A stretch of 64,000 nt of DNA from JADJNY01 sp046349615 (lineage in GTDB: Bacteria; Planctomycetota; UBA1135; GCA-002686595), in contig JAXMBZ010000011.1 in the NCBI GenBank assembly GCA_046349615.1, positions 122,797 to 186,796 on the forward strand, given 5' to 3'. Under the pieces are notes generated by a model. That model was not told the origin of the DNA. It saw only the letters and a program-made list of their open reading frames with translations, and searched no databases. Within the stretch, counting starts at the first letter, position 1. Each line of letters opens with the position of its first letter. Shown in pieces: positions 42,752 through 51,473 of this stretch. The translations under genes were made by a program, and so were the position numbers.

Positions 42752-44170
42752 ATGTACTCCCCCCAGAGCGCCGCGCGCGGACCGCGCACGATCCTCGCGT
42801 TGCCCGCCGCGTTGCTCTTCGCCGCGGCGTGCGCGACGTACGCGCCAAGGCCGCTCGATCCCGCGCGGACGGCCGCCGAGTTCCGCGCGCGGCGCCTCGA
42901 CGATCCAGCGCTCGTCGCGTTCGCGAAGGAGGTCCTCCCCGCGGGCGCCGACTTCCCGCCGACGGCGTGGGATCCCACGCACTTGACCCTCGTCGCGTTG
43001 CACGAGAACCGCGAGCTCGCCGCGGCGCGCGCCCGTCACGCCGCCGCGCTCGCGGGCGTCGAGCTCGCCGACGTGCCTCCGAATCCGACGCTCGGGCTCG
43101 ACTCCGAGTACACCGCGAACACCGGCGTGCTGCCCTGGGCGCTCGGCTTCACGTTCGAGCTCCCGATCGAGACCGGCGGCAAGCGCGCGGCGCGCGTCGA
43201 GGTCGCTCGGCGCGAGGCGGAGCTCGCGCGCGTCGACGTCGAAGCGGCCGCGTGGAACGTCCGCTCGAACGTTCGCACGGCATTCGTGCGGTTCGCCGCC
43301 GCGATGGGCGAGGACGCGCTGGCGCGCGCCGAACTCGCGCTCCACGCACGCCGCTGCGCGCTGCTCGAGGCGCGCGTCCAAGCCGGCGAGGAGGAGCGCG
43401 GCGCGCTAGTCCGTGCCGAGGCCGCCCGAGCGCGCGCGGCGGCGGAGCGGACGACGATCGCCGGACGTATCGCGACCGCACGCACCGAGCTCGCGCGCGC
43501 CTGCGACCTGCCCGCGAGCGCTCTCGACGGAATCGAGCTCGCCTGGCCGGGCTTCGACGCTCCGCCGCGCGCCGATGGGCTCGACGTCGAGGCCGAACGG
43601 GCGCTCGTGAACCGCGCAGAGCTGCGCCGCGGGCTCGCGGAGTACGCCGTCGCCGAGGCGCGTCTGCAGCTCGAGGTCGCGCGGCAGTACCCCGACCTCG
43701 CGCTCGGCCCCGGCTTCCAATGGGATCGCGGCGATCACAAGTGGCGACTCGCGCTGTCCGTGCCGCTGCCGCTGTTCGACACGCACGCGACGGCGATCAC
43801 GGAAGCCGACGCGGCGCGCACCGCGCGCGCGGCGGAGTTCGAGGCGCTCGAGACCCGCGTGCTCGGCGACGTCGAGCTCGCGCGGCAGGCCCTCGCGCGC
43901 GCGTGGGACGAGCTCGAAGCGGCGCGCGCCGCGGAAGCGACGCTGACGCGCGTCGTCGAGAACGAGCGCGTCGCCCGCGACGCGGGAGCTTTGGACGCGC
44001 TCGCGGGCATCGACGCGGAGCTCGAACGGGCTCACGCTCGACGCGACGCGTGGAACGCGCTGGTCGGGGTGCAGTCGGCGCTCGGTTCCCTTTCCGATGC
44101 GCTCGCGACGCCGCTCGAACGCTCCCCCACGGACGCCGCATCGAAGGAGTCTCCAGGACGGAACCCATGA
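42752..44170 (+). CDS. Outer-membrane efflux lipoprotein (TolC/CzcC-like)
   Basis: 472 residues from ATG 42752. The signal with lipobox FAAAC places a lipid-anchored Cys at ~29. The body has the long helical hairpins of the outer-membrane efflux family in two repeats (residues ~75-260 and ~290-460), with PPNPTLGLDSEYTANTG and YPDLALGPGFQWDRGD marking the strand regions. It is the first of three coupled genes: the stop overlaps the adaptor gene by ATGA. Together they build a CzcCBA-type metal-efflux channel, this protein being the outer-membrane exit duct. The hydrophilic coiled portions are Ala-rich, as elsewhere in this genome. Confidence 0.88.
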   Translation: MYSPQSAARGPRTILALPAALLFAAACATYAPRPLDPARTAAEFRARRLDDPALVAFAKEVLPAGADFPPTAWDPTHLTLVALHENRELAAARARHAAALAGVELADVPPNPTLGLDSEYTANTGVLPWALGFTFELPIETGGKRAARVEVARREAELARVDVEAAAWNVRSNVRTAFVRFAAAMGEDALARAELALHARRCALLEARVQAGEEERGALVRAEAARARAAAERTTIAGRIATARTELARACDLPASALDGIELAWPGFDAPPRADGLDVEAERALVNRAELRRGLAEYAVAEARLQLEVARQYPDLALGPGFQWDRGDHKWRLALSVPLPLFDTHATAITEADAARTARAAEFEALETRVLGDVELARQALARAWDELEAARAAEATLTRVVENERVARDAGALDALAGIDAELERAHARRDAWNALVGVQSALGSLSDALATPLERSPTDAASKESPGRNP

Positions 44171-45519
44171 GGTACTCGCGAAGCCCCTCGACGCGACGCT
44201 CGGATCACGGACGTCCGCCGTCGACCGCGGACGTGCGGCGCGCGCTCGCCGGATCGGGACGACGAGCCACGCTCGCGCTGCTCGCGCTCGTCGCCGCGCT
44301 CGCGCCCGCGTGCGAGCACCCCGCGAAGGCCGCCGCGCAGGCCGACGAGCACGAGCCGGACGCGGCGAAGCGCTCGGACGCGCCCGCGCTCGGCACCCAC
44401 GGACAGCCGCTCTTGCGCCTCGAACCCGAGGTCGTCGCGCGGCTCGACCTCGGACGCGAACGCGCGGCGGCCTGCTCGCATCGACCGCGCCTGCGCGCGC
44501 TCGCGCGCGTGCTCGACGACCCCGCGCGACGCACCGTCGTGCGCGCGCCGATCGCGGGCCGGTGGCTCGCGGCCGCGGACGGCGCGTCGCTCGCGCTCGG
44601 GGCGTCGCTCGCCGCGGGAGCGGAGCTCGGGCGCGTCGAACCGCGCCTGGGCGCCGTCGAGCGCGCCGACGCGGCGGCGAAGCTCGCCCAAGCGCGCGCG
44701 GACGCCGCCGCGGCACGCGCGGAGCTCGACGCGGCGACGCGCGCGCTCGACCGACTCGTCGAGCTCAACGCGCGCGACAAGAACGCGTCGGACAAGGCCG
44801 TCGAGGACGCGCGCGCGCGCAAGGACGCCGCCGCCGCGCGGCTCGTCGGGGCCGAGGACTCCGCGCACACGTTCGAGGCGCTGCTCGCGCCCAACGCGAA
44901 CGCTTCCGCCGCGCTCCCGCTCCGGCTCGCCTCCGCGGGCGAAGTCGTCGAGCTCCTCGCGCGCCCCGGCGAGGACGTCGACGCGGGCGCGGCGCTCTTC
45001 GCCGTCGCGGACTTCGCGACGCTGCGCGTGCGCGTCGACGTCCCGCCGAGCGCGGCGAGCATGGTCGCGCCGACGGAGCTCGCACTCGGGAGTCCGTTCG
45101 ATCCCACCGCGCGCTGGAACGCGCGCGTGACGGGGCTCGACGCGGACTCCACACGCTCGAACGGCGTCGCCGGATGGATCGCGACGTTCCAGCCAGGAGC
45201 GAGCGCGGCGCCGCGACCGGGGGCGGTGCTCGATGCGTGGATCCCGTTCGGCGCGGAGCGCTCGGGTTTCCGCGTGCCCGAGGCCGCGGTCGTGCGCCTC
45301 GGCGGCCGCGCCTGGGTCTACGTCGACGAAGGCGACGGCGCGTTCGAGCGCGTCGAACTCGCGCTCGACGAGCCCGTGGAAGCCGAGCACGGCGGCGGTT
45401 GGTTCACCACGGACGCGTGGGCCGGCGAGCGCGAGCTCGTCGTCCGCGGTGCTCAAGCGCTGCTTTCGACCGAGGTCCTCGGCGCGCAGACCGCGGCGGG
45501 CGCGGCGGAGGAGGAATGA
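44167..45519 (+). CDS. Periplasmic adaptor (membrane fusion) lipoprotein of RND efflux system
   Basis: 450 residues. The start overlaps the previous stop (ATGA). The signal ends at lipobox ALAPAC. The lipoyl/biotin-like halves (VVRAPIAGRWLAAADGASLA and LRLASAGEVVELLARPGEDV) bracket a helical hairpin of ~80 residues, followed by the beta-barrel part (LRVRVDVPPSAASMV) typical of CusB/CzcB adaptors. The N-terminal segment contains few His/Cys (CEHPAK, DEHEPD), so a long metal-binding tail like that of CzcB is missing. The protein bridges the inner-membrane pump downstream and the outer-membrane duct upstream. Confidence 0.85.
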   Translation: MRYSRSPSTRRSDHGRPPSTADVRRALAGSGRRATLALLALVAALAPACEHPAKAAAQADEHEPDAAKRSDAPALGTHGQPLLRLEPEVVARLDLGRERAAACSHRPRLRALARVLDDPARRTVVRAPIAGRWLAAADGASLALGASLAAGAELGRVEPRLGAVERADAAAKLAQARADAAAARAELDAATRALDRLVELNARDKNASDKAVEDARARKDAAAARLVGAEDSAHTFEALLAPNANASAALPLRLASAGEVVELLARPGEDVDAGAALFAVADFATLRVRVDVPPSAASMVAPTELALGSPFDPTARWNARVTGLDADSTRSNGVAGWIATFQPGASAAPRPGAVLDAWIPFGAERSGFRVPEAAVVRLGGRAWVYVDEGDGAFERVELALDEPVEAEHGGGWFTTDAWAGERELVVRGAQALLSTEVLGAQTAAGAAEEE

Positions 45520-45565
45520 ACGCGACTCAGCACACGCTCGACGCGATCACGAGGGAGCCGCGCGC

Positions 45566-48500
45566 ATGTTGAGCGCGCTCGTCCGAGTCGCGCTCGCGCG
45601 CCGCGGCGTCGTCGCGGTGCTCGCCGTGTTCGCGATCGTGTGGGGCGCGTGGACGGCCATGCACGCGCCGCTCGACGTGCTCCCGGACTTCGCGCCGCCG
45701 CAAGTCGTCGTGCAAACCGAGTGCGCGGGCCTCTCCGCCGAGCAGGTCGAACGCCTCGTCACGCGACCCGTCGAGGCGAGTCTCGCTGGGAGCGCGAACC
45801 TCGCCGCGCTCCGCTCGCAGTCGATTCAGGGGCTCTCGGTCGTCACTGCGGTGTTCGAGGACGGAACCGATCCGTACCTCGCGCGTCAGCTCCTCGCGCA
45901 ACGCGTCGCGGAGGCCGAGGCACGCCTTCCCGCCGGCGTCGCGCCGCCGAAGATGACGCCGCTCACCTCGGCGACGATGGACGTGCTCAAGATCGGCCTC
46001 GTGTCCGACGAGGTCGACGTGCGCGCGCTGCGTGCTTGGGTCGAGACGCAGGTGCGCCCGCGACTCCTCGCGGTGCCCGGCGTCGCCACCGCGAGCTTGT
46101 TCGGCGGCGAGGTCGAGCGCATCGAGGTGCAGGTGCTCCCCGAGAAGCTCGCCGCGCTCGGCTTCACGCTCGAGGACGTCGCCGAGGCGACGCGCCAAGC
46201 GACCGGCGTGCGCGGAGCGGGCTGGATCGACACGCCGAACCAGCGCTTGGTCGTCGAGACGCGCGGAGCGTTCGCGCGGCCCGAGGACCTCGCCGGAGTC
46301 GTGCTCGCAACCCGCGAGGGACACACGTTCGTCCTCGGCGACGTCGCGCGCGTCGTGGTCGCGGGCGCGCCGAAGTTCGGCGACGCGTCGATCCAAGGTC
46401 GGCCAGGCGTGCTCGTCACGATGCTCTCGCAGTACGGCGCGAACACGCTCGACGTGACGCGGCGGCTCGAGGCCGAGCTGGCGGACCTCCGGCCCGTCTT
46501 CGAAGCGAAGAAGGTGCAAGTCTTCCCGCGCCTCCACCGCCCGGCGACGTTCGTCGAGAACGCCGTCCACAACCTGAGCGAGGCGCTCCTCGTCGGCGCC
46601 GCGCTCGTCGTCGCCGTGCTGTTCCTGTTCCTGCTCGACCTGCGCACCGCGTTCATCTCCTTGACCGCGATCCCGCTGTCCTTGTTCGCCGCGCTGCTCG
46701 TGCTCCACGGCTTCGGCGGCACGCTGAACACGATCACGCTCGGCGGGCTCGCGATCGCGCTCGGCGAAGTCGTCGACGACGCGATCATCGACGTCGAGAA
46801 CATCCAACGGCGCCTGCGCGAGAACGCGCGCCTCCCGAGTCCCAGCTCGGCGGCCGCCGTCGTTCTCGACGCGTCGCTGGAGGTCCGCGGCGCCGTCGTG
46901 TACGCGACATTCGTGGTCGTGCTCGTGTTCGTGCCCGTGCTCTCGATGACCGGGCTCCAAGGCCGGCTCTTCGCGCCGCTCGGCGTCGCGTACGTGCTCG
47001 CGGTGCTCGCGTCGTTGCTCGTCGCGCTGACGGTGACGCCCGCGCTGTCCCTGCTGCTCCTCCCGCGACACGCCGAACGGACGCGGGAACCGAGGCACCT
47101 GAGCGCCCTCCGCCGCGTCTACGAACGCGTCGTCGCGGCCTCGGCGCGCCGGGCGGGGCTAGCTGTCCTCGCGACGCTCGCGTTGATCGGCCTCGCGGTC
47201 GCGTACGTGCGTGGGCTCGGGTTCGAGTTCCTCCCCGAGTTCCGCGAAGGCCATTTCGTGCTCCAAGTGACCGCCGTCCCGGGCACGTCGCTCGACGAGA
47301 TGAAGCGCATGGGAGGTCGGATCAGCTCCGCGCTCCTCGCCGATCCGCGCATCGCGACGGTGGAGCAACAGATCGGGCGCGCCGAGCTCGGCGAAGACAC
47401 GTGGGGTCCGAATCGCAGCGAATTCCACGTCGAAATCCGCTCGATGTCGTCAAAGGAAGAGGCCGAGACCGAAGCCTGGATCCGCGCGACGCTCGCGGGT
47501 TTCCCCGGGCTGCAGTCCGAAGTGCTCACGTTCCTCGGCGACCGCATCAGCGAGACGATCACCGGCGAAACGGCCGACTTCGTCGTCGACGTGTTCGGCG
47601 ACGACATCGGACTCCTCGACGCAACGGCGGCGGAGTTGGAGCACGAGCTCCGCGGAGTGCGCGGCGCGGTCGACGCCCGCGCGGGGAATTCGTCGGGCAC
47701 GCCCTCGATCGCCGTCGACCTCGACCCGACGGCTCTCGCGCGAGCCGGCCTGCGGCCCGTGCAGGTCCTCGACGCGGCGGAAATCGCCTGCCAGGGCCGC
47801 GTCGTCGCGCAGGTCTGGGAAGGCGAACGCGCGCGCGACGTCGCCGTCACGCTCGCGCCCGAGTCGCGCGCGCGGCCCGAGGACGTCGGCCGCATCGAGG
47901 TGCGCGGAGCGGACGGACTGTCCTGGCCGCTCGTGCGCCTCGCGCGCGTCTACCAGGACTCCGGCACGTCGATGCTCGCGCACGAGAGCGGCCGTCGGCG
48001 CCAAGTCGTCACGTGCAACGTCGAGAACCGTGACGTCGGCTCGTTCTCGGCGGAAGCGCGCGAGCGACTCGCGCGCGTGAAGCTCCCGTTGGGAGTCGAC
48101 CTCGCGTTCGGCGGAGCCGCGGAGCAGGGACGCGCCGCGCGGGACGAACTCCTCCTGCGCTCTGGCCTCGCCTTCGCGGGGATCGTGCTCCTGCTCTCGC
48201 TCGTGTTCCGGCGCGCGCGCAACCTGCTCGTCGTGCTCGCGAATCTCCCGTTCGCGTTCGTCGGCGGCGTACTCGTCGTGCGCTTCACGAGCGGCGTCCT
48301 CTCGATCGGCTCGCTCGTCGGCTTCGTGACGCTGTTCGGCATCACGTTGCGAAACTCGATCATGCTCGTGTCGCACTACGAGCACCTCGTCGTTCACGAA
48401 GGCGCGCCATGGGGTCTCGCGACGGCCGTGCGCGGCGCGAGCGAACGCCTCGTGCCGATCCTGATGACGGCTGCGGTCACGGCGCTCGGACTCCTCCCCC

Positions 48501-48658
48501 TCGCGCTCGGGAGCGGCGCAGGACGCGAGATCGAAGGCCCGATGGCGCTCGTCATCCTCGGCGGCCTCGCGAGTTCCACCGCGCTCAACCTGCTCGTCCT
48601 GCCCGCGCTCGCGCTGCGCTTCGGCCGCTTCGAGCCGCGCGCGACGACCTCAGAATGA
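45566..48658 (+). CDS. Heavy-metal efflux RND transporter (CzcA/CusA family)
   Basis: 1,030 residues from ATG 45566 with GAGGGAG upstream, 46 bases after the adaptor gene. Helix 1 ends in the periplasmic LDVLPDFAPPQVVVQTEC; the porter loops contain GGEVERIEVQVLPEKLAALG, as in CzcA. Twelve membrane helices are expected: one plus five in each half. The charged helix LGEVVDDAIIDVENI is the proton-relay helix of heavy-metal-exporting members, and the second half has LFGITLRNSIMLVSHY. The pump expels divalent or monovalent metal ions using the proton gradient; the exact metal cannot be read. A short open frame (45516-45572) overlaps its start. Confidence 0.92.
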   Translation: MLSALVRVALARRGVVAVLAVFAIVWGAWTAMHAPLDVLPDFAPPQVVVQTECAGLSAEQVERLVTRPVEASLAGSANLAALRSQSIQGLSVVTAVFEDGTDPYLARQLLAQRVAEAEARLPAGVAPPKMTPLTSATMDVLKIGLVSDEVDVRALRAWVETQVRPRLLAVPGVATASLFGGEVERIEVQVLPEKLAALGFTLEDVAEATRQATGVRGAGWIDTPNQRLVVETRGAFARPEDLAGVVLATREGHTFVLGDVARVVVAGAPKFGDASIQGRPGVLVTMLSQYGANTLDVTRRLEAELADLRPVFEAKKVQVFPRLHRPATFVENAVHNLSEALLVGAALVVAVLFLFLLDLRTAFISLTAIPLSLFAALLVLHGFGGTLNTITLGGLAIALGEVVDDAIIDVENIQRRLRENARLPSPSSAAAVVLDASLEVRGAVVYATFVVVLVFVPVLSMTGLQGRLFAPLGVAYVLAVLASLLVALTVTPALSLLLLPRHAERTREPRHLSALRRVYERVVAASARRAGLAVLATLALIGLAVAYVRGLGFEFLPEFREGHFVLQVTAVPGTSLDEMKRMGGRISSALLADPRIATVEQQIGRAELGEDTWGPNRSEFHVEIRSMSSKEEAETEAWIRATLAGFPGLQSEVLTFLGDRISETITGETADFVVDVFGDDIGLLDATAAELEHELRGVRGAVDARAGNSSGTPSIAVDLDPTALARAGLRPVQVLDAAEIACQGRVVAQVWEGERARDVAVTLAPESRARPEDVGRIEVRGADGLSWPLVRLARVYQDSGTSMLAHESGRRRQVVTCNVENRDVGSFSAEARERLARVKLPLGVDLAFGGAAEQGRAARDELLLRSGLAFAGIVLLLSLVFRRARNLLVVLANLPFAFVGGVLVVRFTSGVLSIGSLVGFVTLFGITLRNSIMLVSHYEHLVVHEGAPWGLATAVRGASERLVPILMTAAVTALGLLPLALGSGAGREIEGPMALVILGGLASSTALNLLVLPALALRFGRFEPRATTSE

Positions 48659-48740
48659 CCGCGGCCCGGAAATACCTTCCGACTCCGTGACCGGAACGAA
48701 GGCGCGCGGTGGGTCGACAATTCACCGCCGAGCGCGGAGA

Positions 48741-50345
48741 ATGCGACCTCGTCCCATGCCCTTCCTCGCCTCGCTGCTCGCGGCGCTCGCGCCCTTCCTC
48801 CAGTCCCCCGCGTCCGCGCCGACGCCGCGGACGCTCGCCGCGGCACCGTCGACCGGCGCGCGGTCGGCCCCTGCGCAGCACCCGACGACCACCGCGGCCC
48901 CGACCAGGCCGAACATCCTCGTCGTCGTGCTCGACGATATCGGCTGTGAACGACTCGGGGCCTACGCGATGGGCGCGCCGTACGTGCGGACGCCGGCCCT
49001 CGATTCGCTCGCCGCGCGCGGTGTCACGTTCACGAGCTTCTATTCGAACCCGCTCTGCGGGCCGACGCGCGCCCTCCTGCAGACGGGGCGTTATGCGTTT
49101 CGCACCGGGTTCGGTCCGAACATCTTCCCGAACTACCAATTCGGCTTGAACCCCAACGAGGTCTGCCTGCCGGAGCTCCTGCGTGACGGGTTCGCGCCGA
49201 ACCCGTCGCCGTACACGAGCGGGATGTTCGGCAAGTGGCACATCTCGATGTACGTCGACACGACGCACCCGAACGACTGCGGGTTCAGCCACTACTCGGG
49301 CTGCATCGCGAACGTCGCGGATCAAGGCGAGCTCTTCGGGACCTTCTACCACCACTACTACTGGCGAAAGGTCGAGGACGGCGTCGAGTCGATCGTGGGC
49401 ACCCCCGACGGCCCGTACAGCGAGCGCCAGTGGTCCGGCTCCGTCGAAGCGCGCGACGCCGCGGAGTGGATGCTCGCGCAAACGCAACCGTTCTTCGCGC
49501 AGGTCGCGTTCAACCCGCCCCACGCGCCGTATCAGGTCCCGCCGTTCTCCCTGCTCTCCGCGGCGAGCCGCACCGCGATCGAGGCGCTCGGCGTCGCTCA
49601 GATCGGACAGCCCTATCGCGAGGGCGACTACGCCTGGATCACGGACCTCACGCATCCCACCCACCCGCTGACCGAGGCGCAGCTCGCGCAGAAGAAGCGC
49701 GTGTTCTACGACGCGATGATCGAAGCGACCGACGCGAACCTCGGCTACCTGCTCGACCGCATCGCGCCCAAGGTGTCCGACACGATGATCTTCGTCTTCG
49801 GCGACAACGGCCCCGAGGCGAGCGTCGTCGACCCGACGCGCTTCGATCCGAACCGCGCGAAGCGCACGTGCTACCAGTTCGGCGTGCACGAGCCGCTGAT
49901 CGTCGCGGGCCCGCTCGTGCAGGCCGGCGGACGGCTCTGCGACCACCCGGTCGGCGCCGTCGACTTCTGGCGCACGATCCGCGACGTCGCGGGCGCGCGC
50001 GAGGTGCCGGGGATGATCGCGAGCGACATCGTGATCGACAGTGTGAGTTTCCTCCCCTACCTCGTCGACCCGAACGCGCCCCGCGGCCGCGAATACGCGT
50101 TCTCCGAGGTCTTCAATCCGATCGGCAACCCCGCGAACCTCGGTATCGGCGCGCGCCAGCGCATGCTCACCGACGGGCGGTGGAAGCTGATCCGGACCGG
50201 CCTCGACGACGTCGAGGAGTTCTACGATCTCCAGAGCGACCCGCTCGAGCTCCAGAACCTGCTCCCGTCGTCGAACCCGTCGGTCAAGGCGGAGCGCGAC
50301 CGACTCGCGCTCGAGCTCGACACGCTGATCTTCAGCGACGGTTGA
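48741..50345 (+). CDS. Secreted type I sulfatase
   Basis: 534 residues from ATG 48741 (a second ATG at 48756 is as likely; GGAG lies close upstream). The signal region is FLASLLAALAPFLQ. NILVVVLDDIG supplies the metal-binding Asp pair. NPLCGPTRALLQTGRY holds Cys106 in a C-x-P-x-R motif, where Cys is converted to formylglycine; the motif departs from the usual S/A-R ending (Thr before Arg). GKWH, FFVFGDNGPEAS and the C-terminal strand-helix part are standard. Such enzymes remove sulfate esters from polysaccharides and are common in planctomycetes. The formylglycine-generating enzyme is not in this window. Substrate unknown. Confidence 0.9.
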   Translation: MRPRPMPFLASLLAALAPFLQSPASAPTPRTLAAAPSTGARSAPAQHPTTTAAPTRPNILVVVLDDIGCERLGAYAMGAPYVRTPALDSLAARGVTFTSFYSNPLCGPTRALLQTGRYAFRTGFGPNIFPNYQFGLNPNEVCLPELLRDGFAPNPSPYTSGMFGKWHISMYVDTTHPNDCGFSHYSGCIANVADQGELFGTFYHHYYWRKVEDGVESIVGTPDGPYSERQWSGSVEARDAAEWMLAQTQPFFAQVAFNPPHAPYQVPPFSLLSAASRTAIEALGVAQIGQPYREGDYAWITDLTHPTHPLTEAQLAQKKRVFYDAMIEATDANLGYLLDRIAPKVSDTMIFVFGDNGPEASVVDPTRFDPNRAKRTCYQFGVHEPLIVAGPLVQAGGRLCDHPVGAVDFWRTIRDVAGAREVPGMIASDIVIDSVSFLPYLVDPNAPRGREYAFSEVFNPIGNPANLGIGARQRMLTDGRWKLIRTGLDDVEEFYDLQSDPLELQNLLPSSNPSVKAERDRLALELDTLIFSDG

Positions 50346-50365
50346 GCGCCGCGCTCGCGCGCGAC

Positions 50366-50396
50366 GTCCCCGCGGGCGAAGCCCGTCCGCGAGGAC
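50366..50396. terminator. Hairpin between convergent sulfatase and methylase genes
   Basis: A nested inverted repeat, with GTCC/GGAC outside and CGGGC-GAA-GCCCG inside, fills the space between the two stops. There is no U-tract on either side, so it is at best a weak bidirectional terminator. Confidence 0.35.
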
Positions 50397-51473
50397 CTAC
50401 GGCGACGGACTCGAGTCGTCCTCGCACGCGAGGAACGAAGCGAGCAACGCGCCGAGCGCGCCGTCCTCCGGGCGCGGAGCGATCCGCGCGGTCGGAGCGA
50501 GCGCACGCACGACCTCCGCGAGCCCGTTCGCGTCGGCGTCGAGCACGACGGACGCGGGAGTGTCTCGCTCGAGCTCCGCGCGCAGCTCCGCGTCGTCCCC
50601 CGCCGACGCGACCGTGAAGCCCATCTGCGCGGCTTGCGAGCGGGCGCGCGCGCGCCACTCCGCGGAACCTCCGGCGAAGAGCACGCGCGGCTTCGCGCGC
50701 GCCGCGTCCTGCAACGCGCGGTGACGAGCGCGCTTCGTCGTGATCTCGAGCCCGAGCGCCTTCGGCGTCAACGTGCTGCCGAGCGCGCGCGCCATCAGGT
50801 GCCACGCGCGCGCGTCGCGGTCCTCGAGCGCGCCGCGGCCGAACACGCGGTCGATCGAGTCCTCGATGTCGCGGCGCGCGGACTCGGTCAACGCGACGCG
50901 CTCGCCGAACGCGTGCTTCAGATTCGCGACGAGGAACGCGCGCGCCTCGTTGGTGAGCGGCTTGACGCCGCGCTCGCGCGGGACGTACCGGCGTTCCGCG
51001 AAGAGATCGGCGAGCACGACGCCGACCGCGACCGCGAGGTTGAGCGACGTGTGCTCCGCGCTCGTCGGCACGAAGACGAGCTCCGCGCAGCGCGCGACCT
51101 CGTCGGAGCGGAGGCCGCCGACCTCGGCGCCGAACACGAGCGCGACGCGTTCGTCGGGATCCGCGCCGCGCGCGCCGAGCTCGTCGCGCTTCGCGCGCCA
51201 TTCGTGCCGCGGACGGCCTTCCTGCGGGCGCGCGGTGAAACCGACGGAGAACGTGCAATCGGCGAGCGCTTCCTCGAGCGTCGCGACGACGCGGCAGCGC
51301 TCGCGCGCTTCGGGCACGCCGTGCGACATCTGCTGGAACTCGGGGTGGACGAGCAGCGACGGGAGCTCGGGCGCGACGAGGACGAGCTCGCACGGGCCGA
51401 AGTTGGCCGTCTCGCGCACGATCATGCCGACGTTGCGCGGACCGCCGGGCCGGACGAGGACGACGCGCTTCAC
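50397..51473 (-). CDS. SpoU/TrmJ-like RNA 2'-O-methyltransferase with extra C-terminal domain
   Basis: 358 residues from GTG 51473, whose first bases overlap the dehydratase stop (GTGA). The first ~160 residues are a SPOUT fold. VVLVRPGGPRNVGMIVRETANFG opens it. ERVALVFGAEVGGLRSDEV and VFVPTSAEHTSLNLAVAVGVVL form the trefoil-knot AdoMet site. TrmJ-type enzymes methylate ribose of tRNA position 32. A helical segment (~170-260) is followed by ~95 residues (PRVLFAGGSAEWRARARSQA ... ASVVLDADANGLAEVV) resembling a response-regulator receiver fold, with Asp in the expected strand. I know no SpoU with this tail, so its role is open. Confidence 0.82.
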   Translation of the reverse strand: MKRVVLVRPGGPRNVGMIVRETANFGPCELVLVAPELPSLLVHPEFQQMSHGVPEARERCRVVATLEEALADCTFSVGFTARPQEGRPRHEWRAKRDELGARGADPDERVALVFGAEVGGLRSDEVARCAELVFVPTSAEHTSLNLAVAVGVVLADLFAERRYVPRERGVKPLTNEARAFLVANLKHAFGERVALTESARRDIEDSIDRVFGRGALEDRDARAWHLMARALGSTLTPKALGLEITTKRARHRALQDAARAKPRVLFAGGSAEWRARARSQAAQMGFTVASAGDDAELRAELERDTPASVVLDADANGLAEVVRALAPTARIAPRPEDGALGALLASFLACEDDSSPSP

